Part shown: positions 57,237 through 64,000 of the stretch, piece by piece
How the letters are laid out: each line of letters begins with the position of its first letter
Numbering within the stretch: the stretch's first letter is position 1
NCBI RefSeq assembly: GCF_900108515.1
Contig: NZ_FNWW01000002.1
Coordinates: 248,001 to 312,000, forward strand
Reading direction: 5' to 3'
DNA length: 64,000 nucleotides
Source: Halobacillus karajensis
GTDB lineage: Bacteria; Bacillota; Bacilli; Bacillales; Halobacillaceae
Notes under the pieces: model-generated
Database searches by the model: none
What the model was told of the DNA's origin: nothing
What the model saw: only the letters and a program-made list of their open reading frames with translations
Translations under genes and position numbers: made by a program

Positions 57237-58061
57237 ATGGGCAGAAAAGTAAGACTTGATGTATTATTAGTGGAAAAGGGATATATAGAGACACGTGAAA
57301 AAGCCAAACGGACGATTATGGCGGGCCTTGTTTTCCATAATCAAAACCGTTTAGATAAGCCGGGTTTAAAGATTGAAGAGGATGTGGAACTAACTGTTAA
57401 AGGCAAAGCTATACCATATGTAAGTCGTGGCGGTTTGAAATTAGAGAAAGCCTTGAAGTTTTTTGAGCTTTCTTTGAAAGATAAAATTATGATTGACATA
57501 GGGTCATCAACAGGAGGATTTACAGACTGCGGGTTACAAAATGGTGTGAAGGTAAGTTATGCCATTGACGTGGGGTACAACCAGTTGGACTGGAGGCTCC
57601 GCAATCATGAACAAGTGATTGTTATGGAACGAACCAATTTCCGGTATGTGACCAAAGAGGATTTAACAGAGGGACAACCCCAATTTGCCTCTATTGATGT
57701 TTCCTTCATTTCTTTACGTCTTATACTTCCAGTCCTGGCAACGATTCTGGAAGAAAAGGGTGATGTAGTTGCTCTGATTAAACCTCAATTTGAAGCAGGG
57801 CGAGAACAAGTGGGCAAAAAAGGAATTGTTAAAGATCCATCTATTCATAGAGAGGTCATTGAAACAATTCTTGATTTTGCAACCCGACACGGCTACTCTG
57901 TACATGGACTCACGTTTTCACCGATTACAGGGGGAGACGGAAATATAGAATTTCTCGTCCATCTCTGTTTGGATGGTGAAGGAAGTGGAACGGTTTTAGA
58001 GGATATAGATATCGGAGCGGTCGTCGATGAAGCGCATGAAGCGCATCACAAAAACGCATAA
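57237..58061 (+). CDS. yqxC: TlyA-family rRNA 2'-O-methyltransferase YqxC
   Basis: S4 RNA-binding domain (about 5-65, with [12 protein letters not shown]) fused to a FtsJ-like SAM methyltransferase domain ([16 protein letters not shown]). 274 residues. By family it modifies rRNA; older literature calls the family hemolysin A, but a hemolytic role is doubtful. ATG 4 bases after dxs, with CAAAGGG as ribosome site. Confidence 0.92.
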   Translation: MGRKVRLDVLLVEKGYIETREKAKRTIMAGLVFHNQNRLDKPGLKIEEDVELTVKGKAIPYVSRGGLKLEKALKFFELSLKDKIMIDIGSSTGGFTDCGLQNGVKVSYAIDVGYNQLDWRLRNHEQVIVMERTNFRYVTKEDLTEGQPQFASIDVSFISLRLILPVLATILEEKGDVVALIKPQFEAGREQVGKKGIVKDPSIHREVIETILDFATRHGYSVHGLTFSPITGGDGNIEFLVHLCLDGEGSGTVLEDIDIGAVVDEAHEAHHKNA

Positions 58062-58068
58062 TGTATGT

Positions 58069-58096
58069 AAAAGGGCTTATGAAAGGCCCTTTTCTT
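58069..58096 (+). terminator. Terminator between yqxC and argR
   Basis: AAAAGGGC 58069-58076 pairs with GCCCTTTT 58086-58093. It probably reduces but may not stop read-through. Confidence 0.7.
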
Positions 58097-58123
58097 ATGG
58101 AAGGACTGAAACGGAGGATGGTC

Positions 58124-58573
58124 ATGAACAAAGGACAACGTCATATCAAAATCAGGGAATTGATCACGAATGACGATATTGAAACCCAGGATGAGTTAGT
58201 CGATCGCTTAAAGGGGATGGGTTATAATGTGACCCAGGCCACAGTTTCACGGGACATAAAAGAATTGCATCTTGTTAAAGTTCCTATGATGGACGGGCGC
58301 TACAAATACAGTCTGCCTGCAGACCAGCGTTTTAATCCATTTGAGAAATTGAAGCGCTTAATGATGGATGCTTTTGTCAGTATAGATCGTGCTGGTCATT
58401 TTATTATTTTGAAAACCCTGCCGGGAAATGCAAATGCGGTTGGTGCACTTGTCGATAATTTAGAGTGGGATGAAATTATGGGTACCATTTGCGGGGATGA
58501 TACATGTTTAATTATCTGCCGCAGTGAAGAACAAACGGAAACGATAAGTGAGCAGTTGCTCAATATGCTATAA
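58124..58573 (+). CDS. argR: Arginine repressor ArgR/AhrC
   Basis: Hexameric arginine-sensing regulator of arginine synthesis and breakdown. 149 residues from ATG 58124 (after GGAGGATGG), the same length as B. subtilis AhrC. N-terminal winged helix with [19 protein letters not shown]-terminal arginine-binding domain with [13 protein letters not shown] and [14 protein letters not shown]. Confidence 0.95.
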   Translation: MNKGQRHIKIRELITNDDIETQDELVDRLKGMGYNVTQATVSRDIKELHLVKVPMMDGRYKYSLPADQRFNPFEKLKRLMMDAFVSIDRAGHFIILKTLPGNANAVGALVDNLEWDEIMGTICGDDTCLIICRSEEQTETISEQLLNML

Positions 58574-58589
58574 CTGAGGTGGAAGTTTC

Positions 58590-60314
58590 ATGCTAACAGA
58601 ATTGTCTATTCGTGATTTTGCAATTATTGATCGGATTTCAATCACATTCAAAGAAGGGCTTACCGTACTCACCGGTGAGACGGGTGCGGGTAAATCGATT
58701 ATCATCGATGCCATCCAACTGCTTTCGGGCGGACGAGGGTCTGTTGAATTTGTGCGTCATGGAACGAAGAAAGCCGAAATTGAAGGCCTGTTTACCGTGG
58801 AACCGGACCATCCGATTTATAGGGTCGGAGAAGAATTTGGTGTAGATATTGATGAAGATGGAATGGTTGTCTTGCAAAGAACGATCACCCATCAAGGGAA
58901 GAGTATCTGCCGGGTGAATGGTAAGCTCGTTACCCTCGGTATAATGAAAGAGTTTGGACAATCCTTAATTGATATACACAGTCAGCATGAAACACAGTCA
59001 CTCATGGATCCTGATCGTCATATAGAGCTTTTGGATATTTTTGCTAGCGAGGAAATTAAATCTTCAATGGAAGAATATCAGCTTGTATTTGAGAAATACC
59101 GTGCACTCAAAAAGCGGTATAAAGAATTGAGTGAAAATGAACAGGAAATGGCCCAACGTCTGGATTTATTGGAGTTTCAGCTCCGAGAACTCCAAGAGGC
59201 GGAGATGCAGCCACTTGAAGATGAAGAACTAGCCGAAGAACGTAAAAAGTTGATGAATTACGAAAAGATCTATCAGGGGATTCATGATGCTTATTATTCT
59301 CTGTACGGGGAACAGAGAGGATTGGACTGGCTGAGCCATGCGATGACATCATTAGAAAGTACGTCAGACGTTGATGAACACTTAGCCAAGCTTTCGGAGG
59401 AAATGTCGAACGCATACTATATAATTGAAGAAATGACTTTCCAATTGAGTAATCAAATGGCTGAGCTTGAATTTGATCCAGAGCGACTCAATCAAATCGA
59501 ATCCAGATTGAATGAGTTGAATCGATTGAAGAAAAAGTACGGAGGCACAGTGGATGATATGCTGCAGTATGCTTCCCGAATCGAAGAAGAAATTGATGAA
59601 ATCCGCAATAAGGATTCACATCTAAGTAAAATGGAAAATGAAATACATGAGCTTGGACAGGACGCGGTTCTAGAAGCAAAAGCCATTCATGATATCCGGA
59701 TGCAGTCGGCATTGCGATTATCGGATTATATTCATGAAGAGTTAAGGGACCTTTATTTGGAAAAAGCGTCGTTTGATGTAGATATACAAATGAAGAAGGG
59801 ACGAGAAGCGGATCCTGATTTAGATGGCACGCCTGTTCAATTACTGCCAAATGGGATGGATGTTGTGAAGTTTCTCATAACCACCAATCCCGGAGAACCC
59901 CTTAAAGAATTACATAAAGTAGCATCAGGTGGAGAGATGTCCCGGATTATGTTGGCTTTAAAACGCATCTTCTCACGACACCAAGGGATTACAAGCGTTA
60001 TTTTTGATGAAGTCGATACTGGCGTTAGTGGGCGGGTTGCACAATCTATAGCTGAAAAAATATACGGCATCTCTGAAGGATCACAAGTTTTATGTATTTC
60101 TCACCTTCCTCAAGTAGCAGCAATGGCCGACACACACGTAAGAATTGAAAAGCGAGTGGATAATGACAGGACTCATACAGCTGCTATAGAGTTGACGAAT
60201 GAGGAGAAAGCAGACGAAATTTCTCGAATGATTACTGGTGCAGAACTTACAGAGACTACAGTGGAACACGCGAAAGAGTTGTTGATCATGGCTCAAAAAC
60301 ATAAAAATAACTGA
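58590..60314 (+). CDS. recN: DNA repair protein RecN
   Basis: SMC-like ATPase that gathers at double-strand breaks. 574 residues: Walker A GETGAGKS near the N-terminus, two coiled-coil arms (about 155-380), signature SGGEMSRIMLALK and Walker B VIFDEVDTGVSGR. ATG after TGAGGTGG, 16 bases after argR. Confidence 0.95.
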   Translation: MLTELSIRDFAIIDRISITFKEGLTVLTGETGAGKSIIIDAIQLLSGGRGSVEFVRHGTKKAEIEGLFTVEPDHPIYRVGEEFGVDIDEDGMVVLQRTITHQGKSICRVNGKLVTLGIMKEFGQSLIDIHSQHETQSLMDPDRHIELLDIFASEEIKSSMEEYQLVFEKYRALKKRYKELSENEQEMAQRLDLLEFQLRELQEAEMQPLEDEELAEERKKLMNYEKIYQGIHDAYYSLYGEQRGLDWLSHAMTSLESTSDVDEHLAKLSEEMSNAYYIIEEMTFQLSNQMAELEFDPERLNQIESRLNELNRLKKKYGGTVDDMLQYASRIEEEIDEIRNKDSHLSKMENEIHELGQDAVLEAKAIHDIRMQSALRLSDYIHEELRDLYLEKASFDVDIQMKKGREADPDLDGTPVQLLPNGMDVVKFLITTNPGEPLKELHKVASGGEMSRIMLALKRIFSRHQGITSVIFDEVDTGVSGRVAQSIAEKIYGISEGSQVLCISHLPQVAAMADTHVRIEKRVDNDRTHTAAIELTNEEKADEISRMITGAELTETTVEHAKELLIMAQKHKNN

Positions 60315-60327
60315 AAAAAGAAAGACT

Positions 60328-60361
60328 GAGCATATGGGATTGATCCATACGCTCTTTTTTT
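60328..60361 (+). terminator. Terminator of argR-recN
   Basis: GAGCATATGG pairs with CCATACGCTC (one mismatch), then a T-run. Confidence 0.82.
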
Positions 60362-60552
60362 ATAATAGTGTGTTCACCAAAAGATAACCTTATTATAAAC
60401 AGGTAATCTTTACATATACGTTGGAGAATGTTTCTTCACAAGGGAAACCGTCCTATATTTACTGTGATTATGCTCGTTTAAAAAAGCCTGCGGAAGACCA
60501 CATTATAAGTAAGCCATTTAGATGGTACTGGAGTGATAAGGAGTGTGAACCC

Positions 60553-61803
60553 GTGAAACAACAACAGACATTTAAATATATATGTGGTTCCGTTCTCCTG
60601 CTGTTCATGCTCATTTTACCGTTGATTGCCCCTGTGCATGATTATCTGTCCCTCCCCACGGAAGTGAAAATCAGCGCGTCCGATGATTCAGAGGTTATAT
60701 CTGAAAAAGGAGAAGCTGAAGCGCTCACAGCTTTTTCGTCAACCGATGACCATCAAGTGTTTTATGAGTTCGCTGGAATGCCGCTTAAGAAAGCGGATGT
60801 AAGTAAAATGCGGGATATCCGTCTTATACCTGGCGGACAGTCTGTAGGTGTCGAATTGCATACGAAAGGTGTATTGGTCGTTGGGCACCATTTAGTAAAG
60901 GGTGAAGGTGAATCAAAATCATCTCCTGGAGAAGAAGCGGATGTGCTTGTAGGAGACATCCTTCTCGAAGGGAATGGACAAGAACTCAACAGTATGGAAG
61001 ATCTCTCATCCATCGTTAAAAATTCTGGTGAAGATGAAGGATCGATCGATTTAAAGATTAAACGAGGAAAAGAGATAATATCGACAACGTTGACGCCCGT
61101 CTTTAACGAACAAGAAAAAGAATACCAAATAGGGTTATATATCCGTGATTCAGCTGCCGGTATAGGAACGATGACTTTTTATGACCCAGAGTCGAAGAAA
61201 TATGGGGCTTTAGGACATGTTATTTCAGATATGGATACAAAAAAACCCATTGAAATACACGAAGGGACAATCGTCCGTTCTCATGTTACCTCCATTGAAA
61301 AAGGAAGTCAGGGAGTACCAGGAGAAAAGAAAGCCAAGTTTTCGTTGAGGGATGACCGTTTAGGAAATATTACGAAAAATACACCTTATGGAATTTTTGG
61401 CAAATTAGACGGGGATATAAAGAATGAGTCATATCCAGAAGGATTACCTGTCGGATTTAAAGAAGAGGTTGAAGAAGGACCTGCACAGATTATGACTGTC
61501 TTGGATGGTGAAGAAATGCAGACCTTCGATGTAGAGATCGTAAGTAATATGCCAAAGAAATCTGCAGTAACTAAGGGAATGATCGTAAAAATTACAGACC
61601 CGGAATTACTCGATAAAACTGGTGGAATTGTTCAAGGGATGAGTGGAAGCCCAATTATCCAAAATGGAAAAATAATCGGTGCAGTTACTCATGTGTTTGT
61701 CAATGACCCAACAAGTGGGTATGGAGTACACATTGAGTGGATGCTTCAAGAAGCCGGGATTGACTTATACGAAGAAAAAGAAAATAAAGACAAAGCAAGT
61801 TAA
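60553..61803 (+). CDS. spoIVB: SpoIVB serine peptidase
   Basis: Forespore-secreted protease that cleaves SpoIVFA and so activates pro-sigma-K. 416 residues from GTG 60553 after TAAGGAG, which gives a normal SpoIVB (about 426); the open frame to 60421 is not needed. One membrane helix (about 9-27), a PDZ domain (about 95-175) and an S55 peptidase domain with His222 (GHVISD) and Ser366 (GMSGSPI). Followed by two hairpins at the edge of an IS remnant. Confidence 0.94.
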   Translation: MKQQQTFKYICGSVLLLFMLILPLIAPVHDYLSLPTEVKISASDDSEVISEKGEAEALTAFSSTDDHQVFYEFAGMPLKKADVSKMRDIRLIPGGQSVGVELHTKGVLVVGHHLVKGEGESKSSPGEEADVLVGDILLEGNGQELNSMEDLSSIVKNSGEDEGSIDLKIKRGKEIISTTLTPVFNEQEKEYQIGLYIRDSAAGIGTMTFYDPESKKYGALGHVISDMDTKKPIEIHEGTIVRSHVTSIEKGSQGVPGEKKAKFSLRDDRLGNITKNTPYGIFGKLDGDIKNESYPEGLPVGFKEEVEEGPAQIMTVLDGEEMQTFDVEIVSNMPKKSAVTKGMIVKITDPELLDKTGGIVQGMSGSPIIQNGKIIGAVTHVFVNDPTSGYGVHIEWMLQEAGIDLYEEKENKDKAS

Positions 61804-61804
61804 A

Positions 61805-61827
61805 GAAGAGCCTTTTAAAGGCTCTTC
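61805..61827 (+). repeat. Hairpin copy A after spoIVB
   Basis: GAAGAGCC/GGCTCTTC with loop TTTTAAA directly after the spoIVB stop, without a T-run. The same hairpin recurs at 62544-62567. Confidence 0.75.
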
Positions 61828-61828
61828 A

Positions 61829-61864
61829 GGCTGTCGAGAAAGTTCTCGACAGCCTTATTTTTTG
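61829..61864 (+). terminator. Terminator-like hairpin at the left edge of the IS remnant
   Basis: GGCTGTCGAGAA 61829-61840 pairs with TTCTCGACAGCC 61843-61854, then TTATTTTTT. It may protect the element from outside transcription, or it now terminates spoIVB. Confidence 0.7.
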
Positions 61865-61933
61865 ATTTTGGTCTCAATTTACCTTTTGTTGTTTGTTACC
61901 CTAAAGATAGAAATCCTTTTAGGCGGTGATGAT

Positions 61934-62341
61934 TTGTTTCAATCAAGGGAAGATCGACAAAATGAGCTGGAAATGGTGACTATTGAAGAGCTTGTGCCTG
62001 AAGACCACTTACTTCGTAAGATTGATCAATACATAGATTTCTCCTCATGTTCTCTTCTTACGCAGTGCACGCAAAATCAAAATCACCAGAAAACTATTAC
62101 ACGCCATGTATGGGAGGAGGATAAAGAGCAGGTTCGTTTGAACCGACTTTCCAATGAAGGGAAGTGGATTTATCGCATGAGAAAAGAGAAAGTTGAGCGT
62201 AGCTTCGCAGATTCAAAAGAACTGCACGGGCTACGTTATTGTCGCTTACGCGGAAAAGAGAAAGTGAAGGAACAGGCGCTGATGACGGCCGCCTGTCAAA
62301 ACATGAAAAAGATTGCCCTCCATTTAGCTAGGGTAAGTTAG
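61934..62341 (+). pseudogene. IS1182-type transposase with large internal deletion
   Basis: About 135 residues remain of some 450 or more. Residues 1-37 (FQSREDRQNELEMVTIEELV, LLRKIDQYIDFS) are the N-terminus of an IS1182-type transposase. From SLLTQCTQ onward (RHVWEEDKEQVR, RRKEKVERSFADSKELHG-like, QNMKKIALHLA) it is the C-terminus. The DDE catalytic core in between is missing; the joint is near 62043-62055. TTG 61934 after GGCGGTG is a possible start. The frame is kept, but the product cannot be an active transposase. Confidence 0.8.
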
Positions 62342-62379
62342 ATGGAGGAGAGTCTTTTTTGGCTATAAGCTAGAGCGAA

Positions 62380-62493
62380 GGAGCACAGACCATGACACTC
62401 CTGCGGAAAAACGGGCGATCCGAGACCCCGCAGTGTGGGTGTTCACGAGGAGGCTCGGGCGTTCGTCCGCAGAAAGGGAATGATCTGTGCTCC
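62380..62493. repeat. Interspersed palindromic repeat, about 114 bp
   Basis: Perfect 10-base inverted ends GGAGCACAGA (62380) and TCTGTGCTCC (62484) enclose inner GC-rich complementary blocks (CTGCGG, CCGCAG, CCGAG, CTCGG). This resembles a short GC-rich repeat I recall from many Bacillaceae genomes. It encodes nothing recognisable. Confidence 0.65.
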
Positions 62494-62543
62494 TGGTGGC
62501 AAGAAAAAAGCTTGTAGAAAAACACGGGGTTTCTCTACAAGCT

Positions 62544-62578
62544 GAAGAGCCTTTTTAAAGGCTCTTCTTTCTTATTTT
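62544..62578 (+). terminator. Hairpin copy B with T-run
   Basis: GAAGAGCC 62544-62551 pairs with GGCTCTTC 62560-62567, followed by TTTCTTATTTT. It looks like the original spoIVB terminator, with copy A on the other side of the remnant. Confidence 0.75.
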
Positions 62579-62603
62579 GGAGGTATAAAAGTATAAAAAC
62601 ATA

Positions 62604-62642
62604 TTCGACAAAAATCGACAAAAGTGACACCTCATTGTCGAA
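62604..62642 (+). promoter_or_regulatory. Cluster of Spo0A boxes upstream of spo0A
   Basis: TTCGACA 62604-62610 and ATCGACA 62614-62620 (reverse boxes) and TGTCGAA 62636-62642, around 100-130 bases before the spo0A promoter; they match the TGTCGAA 0A box perfectly or with one change. They fit the self-control of spo0A by phosphorylated Spo0A. Confidence 0.75.
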
Positions 62643-62708
62643 TCAGTCCGAATTCTTGAGTATTTCAAAGCATTTTCAAGATAATCTCAAATTATGAAAT
62701 TTTTTTGT

Positions 62709-62746
62709 TATAATAAAAGAGGGTTAAAATCCTTGGTGTCGAATAT
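62709..62746 (+). promoter_or_regulatory. spo0A promoters (sigma-H, and a possible sigma-A)
   Basis: AGAGGGTTA 62718-62726, an 11-base spacer and GTCGAATAT 62738-62746 fit sigma-H (one mismatch). A 0A box TGTCGAA (62737-62743) covers the -10. TATAAT at 62709-62714 may be the -10 of a vegetative promoter with a weak -35. Confidence 0.75.
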
Positions 62747-62792
62747 GTGTATTACGGAAAAATGAAGGACAATTTTGTAAGGAGGAAAATAA

Positions 62793-63572
62793 ATGGAAAA
62801 GATTCAAGTATGTTTGGCTGATGATAACCGTGAGCTTGTAAAGCTTCTTGAGGAATATTTTGAAGATGCGTCAGATATGGATGTTGTCGGCACATCCTAT
62901 AATGGGAAAGATTGTTTGCAGATGGTTGAAGAGAAGCAACCGGATGTTTTAATCCTAGATATCATCATGCCACATTTGGATGGCTTGGCTGTCTTAAATA
63001 AATTAAAAGACATGGACAAGCATCCAGAAGTCATCATGTTAACTGCATTTGGTCAGGAAGAAGTGACAAAGAAAGCTGTGGAACTGGGTGCTGCTTACTT
63101 TATGATGAAACCATTTGATCTTGATCACCTTGGTGAACAAGTACGGCAAATCAAACATGCAGGCGATCCCATCAATCGTGCTTTAGGGAATAGTTATACA
63201 TCCACGAAGTCTAAGAAACCAGACCTGGATACAAGTATCACCCATATTATTCATGAGGTTGGGGTACCGGCTCACATAAAAGGTTATCAATACTTGAGAG
63301 AAGCAATAACAATGGTATACCGTGACCTTGAACTCCTTGGATCAATTACAAAAGTCCTTTATCCGGATATTGCAACGAAATATAATACCACGGCATCACG
63401 TGTAGAACGTGCAATTCGACATGCAATCGAAGTAGCTTGGAATAGAGGAAATATCGACGCGATCTCTTCCCTATTCGGTTACACGATTTCTAATACGAAA
63501 GCTAAACCGACAAACAGTGAATTCATTGCGATGGTAGCAGATCGTTTAAGATTGGAGCATAAAGCAAGTTAA
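62793..63572 (+). CDS. spo0A: Sporulation master regulator Spo0A
   Basis: Response regulator at the end of the phosphorelay, which commits the cell to sporulation. 259 residues: receiver domain with acidic pocket DDN (10-12), phosphorylated Asp56 (VLILDIIMP) and Lys in MMKPFD. The C-terminal effector domain holds the recognition helix [22 protein letters not shown] after AAGGAGG. A terminator shared with the opposite gene follows. Confidence 0.97.
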   Translation: MEKIQVCLADDNRELVKLLEEYFEDASDMDVVGTSYNGKDCLQMVEEKQPDVLILDIIMPHLDGLAVLNKLKDMDKHPEVIMLTAFGQEEVTKKAVELGAAYFMMKPFDLDHLGEQVRQIKHAGDPINRALGNSYTSTKSKKPDLDTSITHIIHEVGVPAHIKGYQYLREAITMVYRDLELLGSITKVLYPDIATKYNTTASRVERAIRHAIEVAWNRGNIDAISSLFGYTISNTKAKPTNSEFIAMVADRLRLEHKAS

Positions 63573-63574
63573 AT

Positions 63575-63613
63575 AAAAGCACGAGAGGTACCTTTCTCTC
63601 GTGCTTTTATTTT
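63575..63613 (+). terminator. Bidirectional terminator after spo0A
   Basis: AAAAGCACGAGAG 63575-63587 pairs with CTCTCGTGCTTTT 63596-63608, then ATTTTT. The stop of the opposite gene lies at its edge. Confidence 0.88.
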
Positions 63614-63888
63614 TGCTGTTTCATGAGGTTACAAATTTTCATGGAAAGGGTGTAATTCGTATAAACACCGGCATCAATCTTATCCATTTCTTTGAGTAGA
63701 AAGTTATAGACCGGTTCTTCAAGGAGAAGTAGACCATCTCGATTGACTAATCTGTAGCAAAACGGGAGGTCTAAATATTGAACAATAATATAGGTTTGTC
63801 CAGCGTTCTCGTAAGTACAAATGATGGAGAGTTCACTGTTTTGGGGGTAATATTTAGACCCTCCGAATCCATCTCTCCGTAAAACCAT
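63607..63888 (-). CDS. Small hypothetical protein downstream of spo0A
   Basis: 93 residues, soluble, not recognised. The N-terminal half is rich in beta-prone stretches (SELSIICTYENAGQTYIIVQYL) and the C-terminal half is helical. ATG 63888 after GGAAGGGTGG on the minus strand supports a real gene. Converges on spo0A and shares its terminator. The remaining 112 bases to the right edge hold its promoter region at most. Confidence 0.7.
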   Translation of the reverse strand: MVLRRDGFGGSKYYPQNSELSIICTYENAGQTYIIVQYLDLPFCYRLVNRDGLLLLEEPVYNFLLKEMDKIDAGVYTNYTLSMKICNLMKQQK

Positions 63889-64000
63889 AGAACCACCCTT
63901 CCTTTATCCCTTATCATATCTGAAAAATAATTAAAGATGTAACAAAAACATAGAGTAATTGTAAAAAGCCCCATGTTAGCGTCGAATTTTGCGATTGAAG

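Larger units (their letters stand above)
61865..62543 (+). mobile_element. Remnant of an IS1182-family element
   Basis: A shortened transposase gene and a 114-base interspersed repeat lie between two copies of one hairpin. The right side ends with a hairpin (62509-62518 with 62534-62543) that would terminate minus-strand transcripts. The exact ends of the element cannot be told. Confidence 0.6.

Noticed and set aside
60421-60552. N-terminal extension of SpoIVB by 44 residues
   Set aside because: The extension is polar, lies before the membrane anchor and lacks a ribosome site; GTG 60553 has a good one and gives the family length.

Overview
The window reads as chromosomal DNA of a spore-forming, moderately AT-rich Bacillaceae. 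It keeps the gene order of the Bacillus subtilis yqg-yqh-yqi segment almost throughout (pbpA-pst ... glcK-yqgX-comG-gcv-mntR-efp-spoIIIA-acc-folD-xse-ispA-dxs-recN-spoIVB-spo0A). Acidic proteins, a class II ribonucleotide reductase, a phoU in place of the second pstB, and an OLE RNA locus between ispA and dxs point to a halophilic or alkaliphilic genus of the Halobacillus/Virgibacillus/Thalassobacillus kind. The genus is an inference.

Layout. 1-7.6 kb: end of an MFS transporter (yqgE), penicillin-binding protein pbpA, and the phosphate operon pstS-pstC-pstA-pstB-phoU behind a set of four PhoP boxes. 7.6-21.4 kb: small yqz/yqg genes, L33, folate cyclo-ligase, lactate dehydrogenase with a Rex-like site, rhomboid protease, an orphan spoVAF, glucokinase, an LTA synthase-family enzyme, a FetAB exporter, and yqgX broken by an apparent one-base deletion. 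21.6-25.5 kb: the seven-gene comG competence pilus operon on the minus strand, with an apparent sigma-H promoter and a Spo0A box. 25.5-33.2 kb: shikimate kinase, yqhG/yqhH, and the glycine cleavage operon under a tandem glycine riboswitch. 33.4-42.0 kb: rhodanese, nrdJ behind two NrdR boxes, mntR, a patatin-like lipase, aroQ, an aminopeptidase and efp. 42.4-47.5 kb: the spoIIIA operon behind a sigma-E promoter. 47.8-60.3 kb: accBC, nusB, folD, xseAB, ispA, then OLE RNA with its membrane partner OapA, dxs, yqxC, argR and recN. 60.5-64 kb: spoIVB, the remnant of an IS1182-type transposase plus an interspersed repeat, spo0A, and a small unknown gene.

The most distinctive system is the OLE RNA/OapA pair (about 54.05-55.32 kb): a roughly 600-nt structured noncoding RNA with its own extended -10 promoter, followed by a four-helix membrane protein of the DUF21 kind. 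It is known from B. halodurans and relatives rather than new, but it is the best candidate for unusual biology here. Other points of interest are the sigma-H/0A-type promoter before comG, built like the sporulation promoter of spo0A in the same window; the yqgX frameshift; the insertion-sequence remnant flanked by two copies of what looks like the spoIVB terminator hairpin; and nrdJ standing where lipM is found in B. subtilis.
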